Source of the DNA: CAWFPR01 sp963817635
Lineage (GTDB): Bacteria; Acidobacteriota; Vicinamibacteria; Vicinamibacterales; 2-12-FULL-66-21
NCBI GenBank assembly: GCA_963817635.1
Contig: CAWFPR010000016.1
Location: 62,001-126,000 of the forward strand
Direction of reading: 5' to 3'
Length of the DNA: 64,000 bases
The notes below the pieces were generated by a model. It ran no database searches and was not told where the DNA came from. It saw only the letters and a list, made by a program, of their open reading frames with translations. Below, piece after piece: positions 8,782 through 18,117 of this stretch (its first letter is position 1; each line of letters opens with the position of its first letter). The position numbers and the translations under genes are program-made.

Positions 8782-9785
8782 CGATCGCCTGCATCTCTGC
8801 GAGATACGAGGTGGTCCGCCGCGCGGTGCCGAGCCGATACCAGAGCCAGGGGTCGGTACCGATGTCGTCCTTCTGGGAGGTCATCGCGCGCGTGTCCTCC
8901 AGTGCTTCGGCGCGACGCCCCTGCGCGTGGCGCAGATACGCGAGCGCCAGCGTGGCGGACTCCGCGTGGGGCATGACGGCAATGGCCCGCGCGTAAGCCG
9001 CCGCCGCACCATCCATGTCACCCATTCGTTCGCGGGCGTCGCCTTCGAAGAGCGCGGCGAGATAGCGGTACTCCCGTTCCGCGTCAGACGGAAGCGCCGC
9101 GAGGATTGCGAGTGCGTCGTCGTACCGCTTGGAGAGCGTCAGCACTCGGGCGAGGCGAAGCCTCGCCTCGTGCAGCGCCGGCGCCGACGCGAGCGCGCGG
9201 CGAAGGGCATGCTCAGCCCGCTCGAGACTCGGTGTGAACTGATGGGGCACGGATGTGTCGTCGTATTCGGCAAGCACCCACGTCACCTCGTCAACCGCAC
9301 CCAGCGCCAGCTGCGCCTCCGGGTCGTCGAGTACCTACTCGCGGCGCGTCGTCGAATCGGCCGTACGCCAGGAAGGCGGGTCCCCCGTGCCCCTGGTCAA
9401 AGCTGGTCATGAAGAGATACCAGCTGCGGATGAACCTGAAGTCGGCCGCCTGCACCAGCACCGCGCGCCGCAGATCGTCCAGACCTGGCACGAACCGTCC
9501 CGCGCGCGTCGTGTACGCGTGCGTGTGCAGGAGCAGCGCCGCTTCCAGCCACACAGGGTCGATGCGGTCATCTCTGCGCTTCCCGCGGCCGGAGGCGCGC
9601 GCGCCGATTTCCCCCACGCTGCGCGTGACTTCGTCACGCGGCAGCAGCGCAAGCGCCTGCACGGCCTCGGCGTATTGCCCCGACCGGTATTGCCCAACGA
9701 TGGCCTCGTAGTCGGCGGACTGCGCGACAGCCACGCCTGCCGCCGCGAGCACGAGGACGGCAAGGACCGCCACACATCTGGTCAT
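8768..9785 (-). CDS. Secreted TPR protein, single frame break
   Basis: About 338 residues once the frame is repaired. The first segment (9785-9340) has a signal peptide and the segment YEAIVGQYRSGQYAEAVQAL, a TPR-like helix pair. The second (ending at 8768) has tandem TPR helices ARLRLARVLTLSKRYDDALA and YRYLAALFEGDARERMGDMDG, and ends with a WLWYRLGTARR block also found in the gene at 10690. The frame changes near 9333 at GTAGGTAC, where one base must be dropped. Its ATG overlaps the stop of the VWFA gene (ATGA). It is a paralogue of the TPR protein two genes upstream. Function is unknown; these proteins may form an envelope complex with the VWFA protein. Confidence 0.75.
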
Positions 9786-10693
9786 TGCGCGAAATACCCG
9801 CGGCGCGCCGTGATCCTGCCGCGCTTGCCTTTCAGCCGCACCTCGATCGGATGCCAGCCGCCGGCCGCGACGCCGGTCGGCTCGTAAGTCAGCACGTACC
9901 GATCGCGGAACTCGGCGAGCGTCCTGACAAAGGTGTCGCGCAGGTCGGCATCCGTACCGGCCAGCATCACGCGCCCGCCCGTCGCCTCGGCCAGGTTGTC
10001 CAGGAACTTGCCCGATCGTTCGACCAGGACTCCGCGCGTGAGCGGCCCGGCGGTCGCCCCGATGGACGTGCCTTCGCGCAGCCCGACCGGATACACGACG
10101 ACATCGGTGCGTTTGGCGGTGTCGAGCACCTTGTCCGGCGTGAGCCAGCTGGACGTGTCAGCGCCGTCGCTGAAGAGCAGCATCAGCGTCCGGCCGGGGT
10201 CCTGCTCCCGGAGTGCGAGGCCCGCAAAGGCCGCGTCCCGCAGTGACGTCGTGCCCTCCCCCGCCAGGCCGTCGAGCGCCGCTCGAATCTCCGCGCGGCT
10301 CGACGAGAGCGGCGCGAGGAGCTCCACGCGGGAGGAGAAGGACAGCAGCGCCACGCGATCGCCTGGCCGCAGCAGGTCGAAGAGCGCGCGGGCGGCATCG
10401 ATCAGCGACGCGAGCTTCCTGCCGGCGACGCTCCCACTCGTGTCGAGCGCGACGATGAGATTGAGAGGGAGTTGCTCGACGTCAATCTGACGGATCGACT
10501 GCACGACGCCGCTGTCGCGAACCTCGAAGTCCTTCGCGGAAAGACCGCTCACCAGCCTGTTGCCGTCGGTCACGAGCACGTCCACACGCACGGCTACGGC
10601 GCGCGCGGTGAAACGCTGCTGCGCATCGAGCAGGCTGGACGCCATCACTGATGCGAGCGCTCCGAGCGCGACGGCGGAAGCGGCGCGCCTCAT
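9782..10693 (-). CDS. VWFA-related acidobacterial domain protein
   Basis: A 303-residue secreted protein of the VWFA-related family widespread in Acidobacteria. A signal peptide (to about DAQQRF) is followed by the family N-terminal strand region VDVLVTDGNRLVSGLSAKDF. The von Willebrand A domain then begins with the metal-binding MIDAS motif VALDTSGSVAG (DxSxS intact) and has LMLLFSDGADTSSW. The C-terminus (RDRYVLTYEP, then KRGRITARRGYF) is typical. The start at 10693 was chosen because the signal peptide begins there and its ATG overlaps the stop of the upstream TPR gene. Binding partners are unknown. Confidence 0.88.
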   Translation of the reverse strand: MRRAASAVALGALASVMASSLLDAQQRFTARAVAVRVDVLVTDGNRLVSGLSAKDFEVRDSGVVQSIRQIDVEQLPLNLIVALDTSGSVAGRKLASLIDAARALFDLLRPGDRVALLSFSSRVELLAPLSSSRAEIRAALDGLAGEGTTSLRDAAFAGLALREQDPGRTLMLLFSDGADTSSWLTPDKVLDTAKRTDVVVYPVGLREGTSIGATAGPLTRGVLVERSGKFLDNLAEATGGRVMLAGTDADLRDTFVRTLAEFRDRYVLTYEPTGVAAGGWHPIEVRLKGKRGRITARRGYFAQ

Positions 10694-11800
10694 CGATCCG
10701 GCTCCGGGTGGATCATCTGCCGCAGCTCCGCCAGGCAGGCCGGCACGCGCCACGACATGCCACGCAGGTACCACAGCCACGGATCGGCGCTGCCGCTGGC
10801 ATCCCGCAGGGTTGCGACGTCACGCACGAGCGCACCGGCGTCGGCGCGTTGCCCGCCGGCGTGGAGCCGGTGGGCAAGGGCCAGCTGCGCCGACTGCGCG
10901 AGCGGCAGCGTTCCGGCCGCTGCGCGGTACGACTGTTCGGCAACGGCGTCGTCCCCACGACGCTCCGCGAGGTCCCCTCGAAACAAGCACACCAGATAGC
11001 GGAAGCCGGGCTCGATCGCGGCATCGTCGATCGCCGCGAACACGCGGCCAGCCTCCTCGTACCTTCTCGTCGAGCGTCAGGACGCGGCCGAGTCGGAGCT
11101 GCGCCTCGATCAAGTCCGGCTGCAGTGCGAGCGCATGGCGCAGCTCGCGCGCGGCGACCGCAAGGTCTCCGCGCGCAGGCGGGGCACCGCCTTCGTGGCG
11201 CCGCCACCAGGCCATCTCATGAATGGCCGCGACCGCCAGTCGCAGGTCCGGGTCGTCGTCGCCGCGCAGCCCGTCTGGAAGCGTCGTTCCACTGCGCGTC
11301 GCCGGGACGAGCTGCGGCAGCGCGCCCGCGCGCACCCGTTCGAACTTCGAGCGCCAGGTACCGCGCGCGAAGTCCATGGCGAGCAGGAGATCCTGCTGTC
11401 CCTGAAGAAACGACGACAGCAGCAGCCGCCACTTGCGCACCAGAGACGAGTGCGGGTCCATCCTGTCGACTTCCGCCATCAACTGCCTCGCAGCACTGCC
11501 TTCGAACGGCGGGCGGATCGTTCGCGAGATCCGGTCGGAGATGTCCAGCTCGGTATGGAGCATCGCGGCGGCCATGATTGGCTCGATGCCACCCGCCGCC
11601 TGATGGGCTCGCACCAGCAGGCTGGCGGAGTCCTCCACGTCAACCCGGGGCATCTGCCGCAACGCATCGACGGCGCGGCTGAACTCGCCGTTGCCGTACA
11701 TCGCGACGATTTCGAGATAGGAGGGTGGCGGGACCTGGGATGGCGCGCCCGGATGTTCGATTGCGGCAAGCAGCAGCGCGGCCGCGATGATGTGCCGCAT
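10690..11800 (-). CDS. Secreted TPR protein, single frame break
   Basis: First gene of a TPR-VWFA-TPR operon. The N-terminal segment (11800 to about 11065) starts MRHIIAAALLLAA, a signal peptide, then YLEIVAMYGNGEFSRAVDAL and a long helical body ending RLGRVLTLDEK. The frame then shifts near 11062 at AAGGTACGAGG; dropping one G restores KYEEAGRVFAAIDD and the tail with FRYLVCLFRGDLAERRGDD and DPWLWYLRGMSW. Layout and several blocks match the gene at 8768, so the two arose by duplication around the VWFA gene. Function is unknown. Confidence 0.72.
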
Positions 11801-11914
11801 GCCGCGTACTCTACGCCCGCGCCGGTGCACGCGCAACGTGTGGTTTCTGGCGCACGTGCGGATCGCAACGCTTCGGGATTGCGGAATCGCCAGGCGGCCG
11901 ATGGGATTCACGCG

Positions 11915-12566
11915 TCAACGCCGGCGCCGGAGGGTCACGATCAGTGCGGCGATCGGCGAAAGGATCAGCAGCTCGCGTCCGAGCGCGACGAGGTTCCAGG
12001 TCCAGAACTCCGGCAGCCAATACCGTCGCGAAATCGCCATGAAGACGTGCGCTGACGATTCGTAGTAGTGATGGCTGAAGGGCCAGAGCGCCATGATTCC
12101 GATCGGCGGCGATGTGTCGGTGCCGAGCCAGTCGAGCAGGATGTGGCTCGCGAATGCCGCCGCCACTGCCGCCGCCAGCCGCCCCGGGGTCAGACCCCGT
12201 CCCCCTGCGATGGGGGTCTGACCCCATTCCCCGGCGGCGGGCGTCTGACCCCGCTCCCCAGCGGGTGGGCTCAGGCCCCGGGGGTGGCTGGAGCGGGCGG
12301 AGCGCCATGCGACAACGGCGAAGGTGACGGCGCCGGCGAGCGCCGCCGCGCCCAGGCCGTGCGTCGGACCGCTGTGCGCGCCGGCGAGGAGATCGAGATC
12401 CGGCGCCGCGCCGGCGACCGCAAACAGGGCCAGGAGGCGAACGTCCCGCCGGCTGAACCGCCAGGCGCCTGACGCCGGACGGCGAGTCCCCCGGCTGGAC
12501 GAGCCAGCCGGCCGCGATGCCCGCAAGCGCATGACCGATCGGTGAAGGCACGTGGCAGTATTTCAT
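11915..12566 (-). CDS. YdjM/DUF457-like membrane-bound metal-dependent hydrolase, frame break and repeat insertion
   Basis: The N-terminus VPSPIGHALAGIAAGWL, then AVAGAAPDLDLL, HSGPTHGLGAA, SHILLDWLGTDTSP and MALWPFS are the conserved His/Asp blocks of the YdjM-like membrane hydrolases. Several membrane helices are predicted. The first 30 residues are in a different frame from the rest, with a break near 12430-12500. In frame between two helices sits a repeat-derived insert (GERGQTP, GEWGQTP, GGRGLTP) from the GGGTCTGACCCC palindromes at 12186-12282. The start is uncertain: ATG at 12566 or GTG at 12551. The physiological substrate of the family is not established. Confidence 0.72.
12186..12282. 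repeat. Four GGGGTCTGACCCC-type palindromic units inside a coding sequence
   Basis: Units GGGGTCAGACCCC, GGGGGTCTGACCCC, GGCGTCTGACCCC and GGGCTCAGGCCCC are spaced about 24-28 bases apart within the YdjM-like gene. They read through in frame, adding a short Gly/Pro/Gln-rich loop. This palindrome family differs from the GGCGGCTC family at 3984. Confidence 0.8.
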
Positions 12567-12688
12567 CACAACGCGCCAGATGGCCCGGGCAGGATCTGCG
12601 ATCTTCACGCGGACATGGCGAAAGTGCGCCGCGCCTGTAACAGATTGATTAGAAAACGCCTAGCTCGATTACATGCACACAATTTCGC

Positions 12689-12718
12689 TTGACTTTCGCC
12701 TCGGCACGAACCTATCAT
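12689..12718 (+). promoter_or_regulatory. Probable recA promoter
   Basis: TTGACT (12689-12694) and TATCAT (12713-12718) are separated by 18 bases, a good sigma-70 pair, about 158 bases upstream of the recA ATG. I do not see a recognisable LexA box of the E. coli or Firmicutes type in 12567-12875. Confidence 0.5.
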
Positions 12719-12875
12719 GCACTGGCTCAGCGAGCATCGCGACGACGGCGTGACCTCCCCTGTCAAAGGCATTTGTGATGATGGGGGCATGGCCGCACCA
12801 ACCATCGTCGCGAAGAAGGGCCAGGCGGGCCCCGCGACCCACGAACGGGCACCTCATCATTTTTCAGGAGCAGGA

Positions 12876-13916
12876 ATGGCTGCAGCAGAAGACCGGAACG
12901 ACCGCGAGCGCATCAAGGCCATCGAAATGGCCGTGGGCCAGATCGAAAAGCAGTTCGGCAAGGGCTCGATCATGCGCCTCGGCCAGAAAGACGCCATCAC
13001 GGTGATTCCTTCGATCTCCACCGGGTCGGTCAGCCTCGACTACGCGCTCGGGATCGGCGGCGTGCCGCGCGGACGCGTCATCGAGATCTTCGGGCCGGAG
13101 TCGTCCGGCAAGACCACGCTCTCGCTGCAGATCATCGCCGAAGCCCAGAAGGTCGGGGGAATGGCAGCGTTTGTGGACGCCGAACACGCCCTCGACGCGA
13201 AATACGCGAAGCGGCTGGGTGTCGATCTCGACAACCTGCTGGTCTCGCAGCCCGACAACGGCGAGCAGGCGCTCGAAATCGTCGAAGTCCTCGTTCGCTC
13301 GAACAGCGTCGATGTCGTCGTCGTGGACTCGGTCGCCGCGCTCGTGCCCCGCGCGGAGATCGAAGGCGAAATGGGTGAAGCGCAGATGGGCCTCCAGGCG
13401 CGCCTCATGTCGCAGGCCCTCCGCAAGCTCACCGGCGTGGTCTCCAAGTCGAAGACCTGCCTGATCTTCATCAACCAGCTGCGCGAGAAAATCGGGGTCA
13501 TGTTCGGCAACCCCGAAACGACGACCGGCGGCCGCGCCCTCAAGTTCTACTCGTCGGTCAGGATCGACATCCGCCGCATCGGCGCCATCAAGGACGGCGA
13601 CCAGGTCGTCGGCGGCCGCACGCGCGTCAAGGTCGTGAAGAACAAAGTCGCGCCGCCGTTCCGCGAGGCGGAGTTCGACGTCATGTATGGCGAGGGCATC
13701 TCGAAGGAAGGCGACCTGCTCGACCTCGCCGTCGATCGCAAGATCGTGGACAAGAGCGGCACGTGGTTCGCCTTCGAAGGCGATCGGCTCGGTCAGGGCC
13801 GCGAGAACGTGAAGCAGTACCTGAAGGACAACCCCGCGACCTTCAAGTCGATCGAAGAAAAGGTCCGCCGTGAGCTGGGCCTGATCAGGGTCGAGGAAGT
13901 CGCGGCGGTCGTGTAA
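12876..13916 (+). CDS. recA: Recombinase A
   Basis: RecA of 346 residues, the strand-exchange and SOS co-protease protein. Walker A is GPESSGKTTL; VDAEHALDAKYAKRLGVD, VVVVDSVAALVP (Walker B), the loop with GEMGEAQMGLQARLMSQAL, and FINQLREKIGVMFGNPETTTGG are all present. The start at 12876 follows an AGGAG box five bases upstream and matches the family N-terminus (DRERIKAIEMAVGQIEKQFG). The same frame is open further upstream to 12717 but that part is not RecA-like. It is monocistronic and convergent with the FHA operon, with a hairpin repeat between. Confidence 0.98.
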   Translation: MAAAEDRNDRERIKAIEMAVGQIEKQFGKGSIMRLGQKDAITVIPSISTGSVSLDYALGIGGVPRGRVIEIFGPESSGKTTLSLQIIAEAQKVGGMAAFVDAEHALDAKYAKRLGVDLDNLLVSQPDNGEQALEIVEVLVRSNSVDVVVVDSVAALVPRAEIEGEMGEAQMGLQARLMSQALRKLTGVVSKSKTCLIFINQLREKIGVMFGNPETTTGGRALKFYSSVRIDIRRIGAIKDGDQVVGGRTRVKVVKNKVAPPFREAEFDVMYGEGISKEGDLLDLAVDRKIVDKSGTWFAFEGDRLGQGRENVKQYLKDNPATFKSIEEKVRRELGLIRVEEVAAVV

Positions 13917-13927
13917 GGGATCGTGTA

Positions 13928-13975
13928 GGGGCGGCTCGCGAGCCGATTCGTGTAGGGGCGGCTCGCGAGCCGCCC
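13928..13975. repeat. Two REP-like palindromes between convergent recA and fhaA-like genes
   Basis: A perfect palindrome GGGCGGCTCGCGAGCCGCCC lies at 13956-13975, preceded by a partial copy at about 13928-13945. This is the same family as at 3984-5154. It fills nearly the whole 59-base gap and could act as a hairpin barrier for both converging transcripts; no T-tract follows. Confidence 0.75.
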
Positions 13976-14785
13976 CTACAGGCCCACACGGATCCGCACC
14001 TGGCCGAGCAGGATCTCGTCGCCGGCTTCGAGCCGCACACCACGGGATCCCGGATGCACCACGATCGTGCGACCGTTTCGGACGATGCTCGTGCCGTGGA
14101 CGCTGCGATCGTCCAGCAGTCGGTACTCCCGCGTTGCGGCGTCATAGATCACGTGTGCGTGGCGGCGCGAGACGCTCTGATTCGCATCCGGCCCCTGCTC
14201 GTCGAACGCCACGTGATTCGTGCGAACCAGGCGCTGCTTCGTATCCAGCACCTCGCGGCCGCGTCCGATGTCGATGCGGCCTCCCGTGAATTCGAACGCG
14301 CGCCGCCCCGCCCTGCCCTGCACAATCGTCAACTGAAGGCGTGGAGGTGGGGACGCCGTGGCCGCGGCCGCGGGCGCATCGTCCCGCCGTTCGAACTCCA
14401 CGTGGTATTCGGCCGTCTCCCACTGCTTTCCTGCCTTCGCGACGAAGACCAGTTCGACGGCAACGGCCGGTGACGGGACCCCGGCCGCCTGCAGGCGCGT
14501 CAGCAGCCGTTCGGACAACGAGGGCGGCCCCTCGACGACGGCGGCGAACCGCGCGCGTGTATCGCGGTCGCGCGCACCGGCCCGGACGTGGACTCTCACC
14601 CGGTTGAACGGGAAGACGCGCTGCCCGCGCCCGGCGTCGATCACTTCCAGCTCGGCGCGATCGACCACGGCCTGGACGATCTCCAGCGGCGCGGACGTCG
14701 AGGGGCCGACCAGTTCGACGACCGCCGCATCGAGCGTGCGCGCGATCCGGCGCTCGAGTTTTCTCGCCTTCCCGACGATATCCAT
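13976..14785 (-). CDS. FHA domain protein with FhaA-type N-terminal domain
   Basis: A 269-residue cytoplasmic protein. The N-terminal part (MDIVGKARKLERRIARTLD... to about residue 130) resembles the DUF3662 domain found at the start of mycobacterial FhaA, with PLEIVQAVVDRAE and VFPFNRVRVHV. The C-terminal FHA domain has IDIGRG, SVSRRHAHVIYD and LLDDRSVHGTS, the phosphothreonine-binding residues. It is the last gene of the kinase operon, 9 bases after the SEDS-PBP stop with a GAGG box before its ATG. By analogy with mycobacteria it would bind phosphorylated partners at the cell-wall machinery; that role is inferred. Confidence 0.85.
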   Translation of the reverse strand: MDIVGKARKLERRIARTLDAAVVELVGPSTSAPLEIVQAVVDRAELEVIDAGRGQRVFPFNRVRVHVRAGARDRDTRARFAAVVEGPPSLSERLLTRLQAAGVPSPAVAVELVFVAKAGKQWETAEYHVEFERRDDAPAAAATASPPPRLQLTIVQGRAGRRAFEFTGGRIDIGRGREVLDTKQRLVRTNHVAFDEQGPDANQSVSRRHAHVIYDAATREYRLLDDRSVHGTSIVRNGRTIVVHPGSRGVRLEAGDEILLGQVRIRVGL

Positions 14786-14794
14786 GACAGGTCC

Positions 14795-17700
14795 TCAGCG
14801 AATCAGGCCGAGCGCCGAGGCGGCGCTCACGATGTCTCCAGCCACCGGCGCGGCGGCCTTCCCGCCGTAGCCCGCGTTCTCCAGGATCACGGCGACCGCG
14901 ATTCGCGCCTTCGCCGGGCCGTATGGCGCGTAGCCCACGAACCACGCGTGGGACGGAGCATCGGCCACCTCCGCGGTGCCGGTCTTTCCCGCAATCGCGA
15001 TCGGCTCGCCGCGCAGACTGCGGGCAGTTCCCCTCAGGACGGCATCGCGCATGAACGACGCCAGGAGCCGCGTCGGCTCCGGCGGCAGGAACTCATGAGC
15101 CGCTGGTGCAGAAAGGCCGGCGTCGATCCGGACGTCGCGCATCGTCCCGTCGGCCGCAATCGCCGCGGCGATGCGCGCCATGCGCAATGGGGAGGCGACG
15201 ACATCACCCTGGCCGTAGCCGGCCTGCGGCAGCGTTTCGCGCAGCCTGGCCGGTGAATTGCCGCGCGTCAGCGGCACCTCGGCGCGGTCGGCGGCGACCT
15301 GCATCGCGCCCGGCCCGAGGCTCGCGGCGAGCTGCGCGAAGTACGCGTTGCACGACACGACGATGCCCTCGCGCATGTCCACGGTGCCGTGAGGCGTCTT
15401 GTCCAGCACGTCGTCGCGCACCGGCCGCGCCCAGCCCCGGATTTTCGCGCCCACCCGGCCGTCGTCGAGACGGGAGCAGACGAACGTCGTGACGCGCGGC
15501 GGACGGGTCCCGCAGGAGGGCGGCGGCCGCCGTCACGAGCTTGAACGTCGATCCCGGTGGATAGAGACCGTAGCGCGCGCGGTCGAGAAGCGCATCGGCC
15601 GCCTCACGCGCGTGGCCGATTCGCGACGGCGCAGCCGAGGGCCATGGATAGCTGACACTGGCGAGCAGATCGCCGGTGGCCGGGTCGAGCACGACCGCGG
15701 CCGCGTGGCCCGAATGCGATTGCGTGGCATAGCGAGCGAGGATCGACGAGACTCGCAACTGAAGGCGGGCGTCGATCGTGAGCCGCACGTCGCGCGGTGC
15801 GGCAAGCAACGCTTTGACCGCGGCGTTGTCCGGTTCGTGCCGGTGGCGCAGCACCGGGAGCAGGTCGCGGTAGTCGCGGAGGATCGTCCAGCCAGGGGTG
15901 CCCTCACGATCCACGACCCGCACCGTCGTCTGGTGATCGTCGAATCCGCGCAGGCGCGATTCGGTGTCCCGCTCGACGAACGACGTGTTGCTGGCGCTCC
16001 AGTTCGTGCGCGTCGTGACGTCACCGAGCAAATGGAATGCGCGGCCACCGAGCGGATAGCAGCGCTCGTCGGCCGGGCACGCCGAGGCCAGCGACACGCC
16101 GAGACGGTCGTACGCGGCCGCGGCACGCGACAGCGCCGCGCGGTCGTCGCTTGCCAGGGGCAGGCCCTGTCGATCGACCACGGACCCCCTCGGAATCAGG
16201 CGGGCGGCGTCGAGCACTCGCGGGTTGTACTGATAGCGACGGGATCCGTCGGCCTGGATGCCCAGGTGCGGCCGGATGGCGATCGCGTCCGCGTGAATCA
16301 CCTGCACGTTGACCGCTGCCGCCACGATCACGAGCGCGGCAGTCGCGAGCGCGCCGCCGATCCAGCGCAGCGCCGGCCGGAACGCTGTCAGGTCCACGGC
16401 CGGTCCACGGTCCGACCGTATCGACGCGAGGAGTCCGAGTGCGGTGAAATTCGCGACCATCGCCGAGCCGCCGAAACTCAGAAACGGCGTCACCACGCCG
16501 GTCAACGGAACCAGGCCCAGCAGGCCTGCGGCCATCAACAGGACCGGCACCGAAAGCGACAGCGCAAGGATGGTCGCCAGGAAGAAGTCGTAGTCGGTGG
16601 AGGCCCTCAGGGCCGTGGAAATCGCCCGCCAGACCAGCGCGACGAACAGCGCGGCGAGGGCCAGCACGCCGACGCCGCCGAGATCTTCGGCGGCCGAAGC
16701 AAACACGAGATCGGTATAGCCTGCCGGGATGTATCGGCTGTCACCGAGGCCCAGGCCGGCGCCGAGCGGTCCGCCGGTCGCCGACGCCCACAGACCGTGC
16801 GCAATCTGATCGCCGCCACGCGCGGCATTGTCCCAGGGCGACTGCCACATCCGGACGCGGTCGGCGAGCGTGGCCGAGATGTCGAGCCGGTAGCCGAGGT
16901 AGAAGCCAGCGCAGAGCAGCGCCACGCCGACCAGCACCAGGCCGGCACGTCCGCGCGCGACGGCGTACGCCGCGAGGAACACGACCGACAGCATCAGCGC
17001 CGGCCCGAGGTCCTTCTGGAAGAAGAACAAGCCGAGCGCCGCCCCGACTCCGACGAGGACGGGGGCCACATAGCGGACTCGCGGCAGGTCGAGCCAGGCC
17101 GGCAGCTCCACCCCGCCGACCGAGTGCTCGCGCACACCGCGCAGCATCTCCCAGTTGCGCGCGAAGTACCCGGCCAGAAAGAGCGCAAGGAGAAGCCGGA
17201 TGGCCTCGATTGGCTGGAAGGGGCCGAGATTCACCTTGGCGTTGCTGCCGGTAGGCCCGCTGCCGAAGCCGATCAGGGCGATCGACAGCATGAACGCGAT
17301 CAGCAGCGGCACGAAGCTCAAATGACGCAGCGCGGCGGTCCTGAGGTTCACCAGCGAGACCGCCGCCATTGCCGCCAAGCCGAGAACGATCCCCAGCGCG
17401 TAGCGTTCGAATAGCAGCACGTCGCGCAGCGGATCCGGACGGCTGACCATCACGGCGAACCCGACGGCCGTCAACAGGTGCGCGATGAGGAGGAGCACGC
17501 GATCGCCCGGGATCCCGCGGCGCCGCCAGAGGAATGACACGCCGTGAAACGCCGCGAGATACAACGCCAGCCAGAGCGTCAGCCAGCGGCGCACGGAAGC
17601 GCCGCTCGCGCACGACGACGGACGGCTTGAGCGCGGCGAGTTCTGCGCCGGTGAGGAGCGCCACGGACGTGGGCGCTGGCCGGCCGGCGGCCGCGGCGCG

Positions 17701-18117
17701 CGCGCGCTCGTCCGCGAGGCGGGCGCGATAGAGGTCGGCGCCAGTCGCGGCCTCAATCGCGGCAGCCGGAACGCGGGCCCGGGAGATGGCCCCCACATTC
17801 GGAATTGCGCGGCGCGTTGCGCCCGCACGCGTGAGATAGCCGAACAGCTCACTCGACGCGAGTCGGCCATCGGCGGGTGAATCGAGAACCGCGGCAAGGA
17901 GCGGTTCCAGCGTCCGTGCGTCAGCGACGCGATTCAGATCGACGGCGGCCGGCGGCCGATCGGTCAGGACCATGCGCCCCGCGTACGCCGCCGCCACCAT
18001 CGCGACTGCCAGCACCGACGTCAGCGCGAGGGCGACGTCGAGCCACCGCGGCGCAGCCAGGAACTGGCGCTGGCGCCGGAGATCGCGCTCGACGGCCGTG
18101 GTCAGGGTGACACCCAT
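14795..18117 (-). CDS. SEDS glycosyltransferase (FtsW/RodA type) fused to a class B penicillin-binding protein
   Basis: One polypeptide of about 1,107 residues after repair of two single-base shifts (near 17600 and 15500). An N-terminal membrane segment and a roughly 130-residue soluble region (start MGVTLTTAVERDL) lead into ten or so membrane helices with SEDS signatures: KVNLGPFQPIEAIRLLLAL, FFQKDLGPALMLS, SGGPLGAGLG-like TGGPLGAGLGLGDSRY, and VTPFLSFGGSAMVANF. A transpeptidase domain follows, with RGSVVDRQGLPLA, then GSTFKLVTA (SxxK), VSCNAYFAQLA (SxN) and AGKTGTAEV (KTG). SEDS and bPBP partners are normally separate proteins (RodA-PBP2, FtsW-PBP3). Its ATG overlaps the kinase stop (TGATG). 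Function would be peptidoglycan polymerisation plus cross-linking. Confidence 0.88.

Noticed and set aside
12567..12875. LexA box upstream of recA
   Set aside because: I found no convincing CTGT-N8-ACAG, GAAC-N4-GTTC or GTTC-N7-GTTC match; only the sigma-70 elements are supported.
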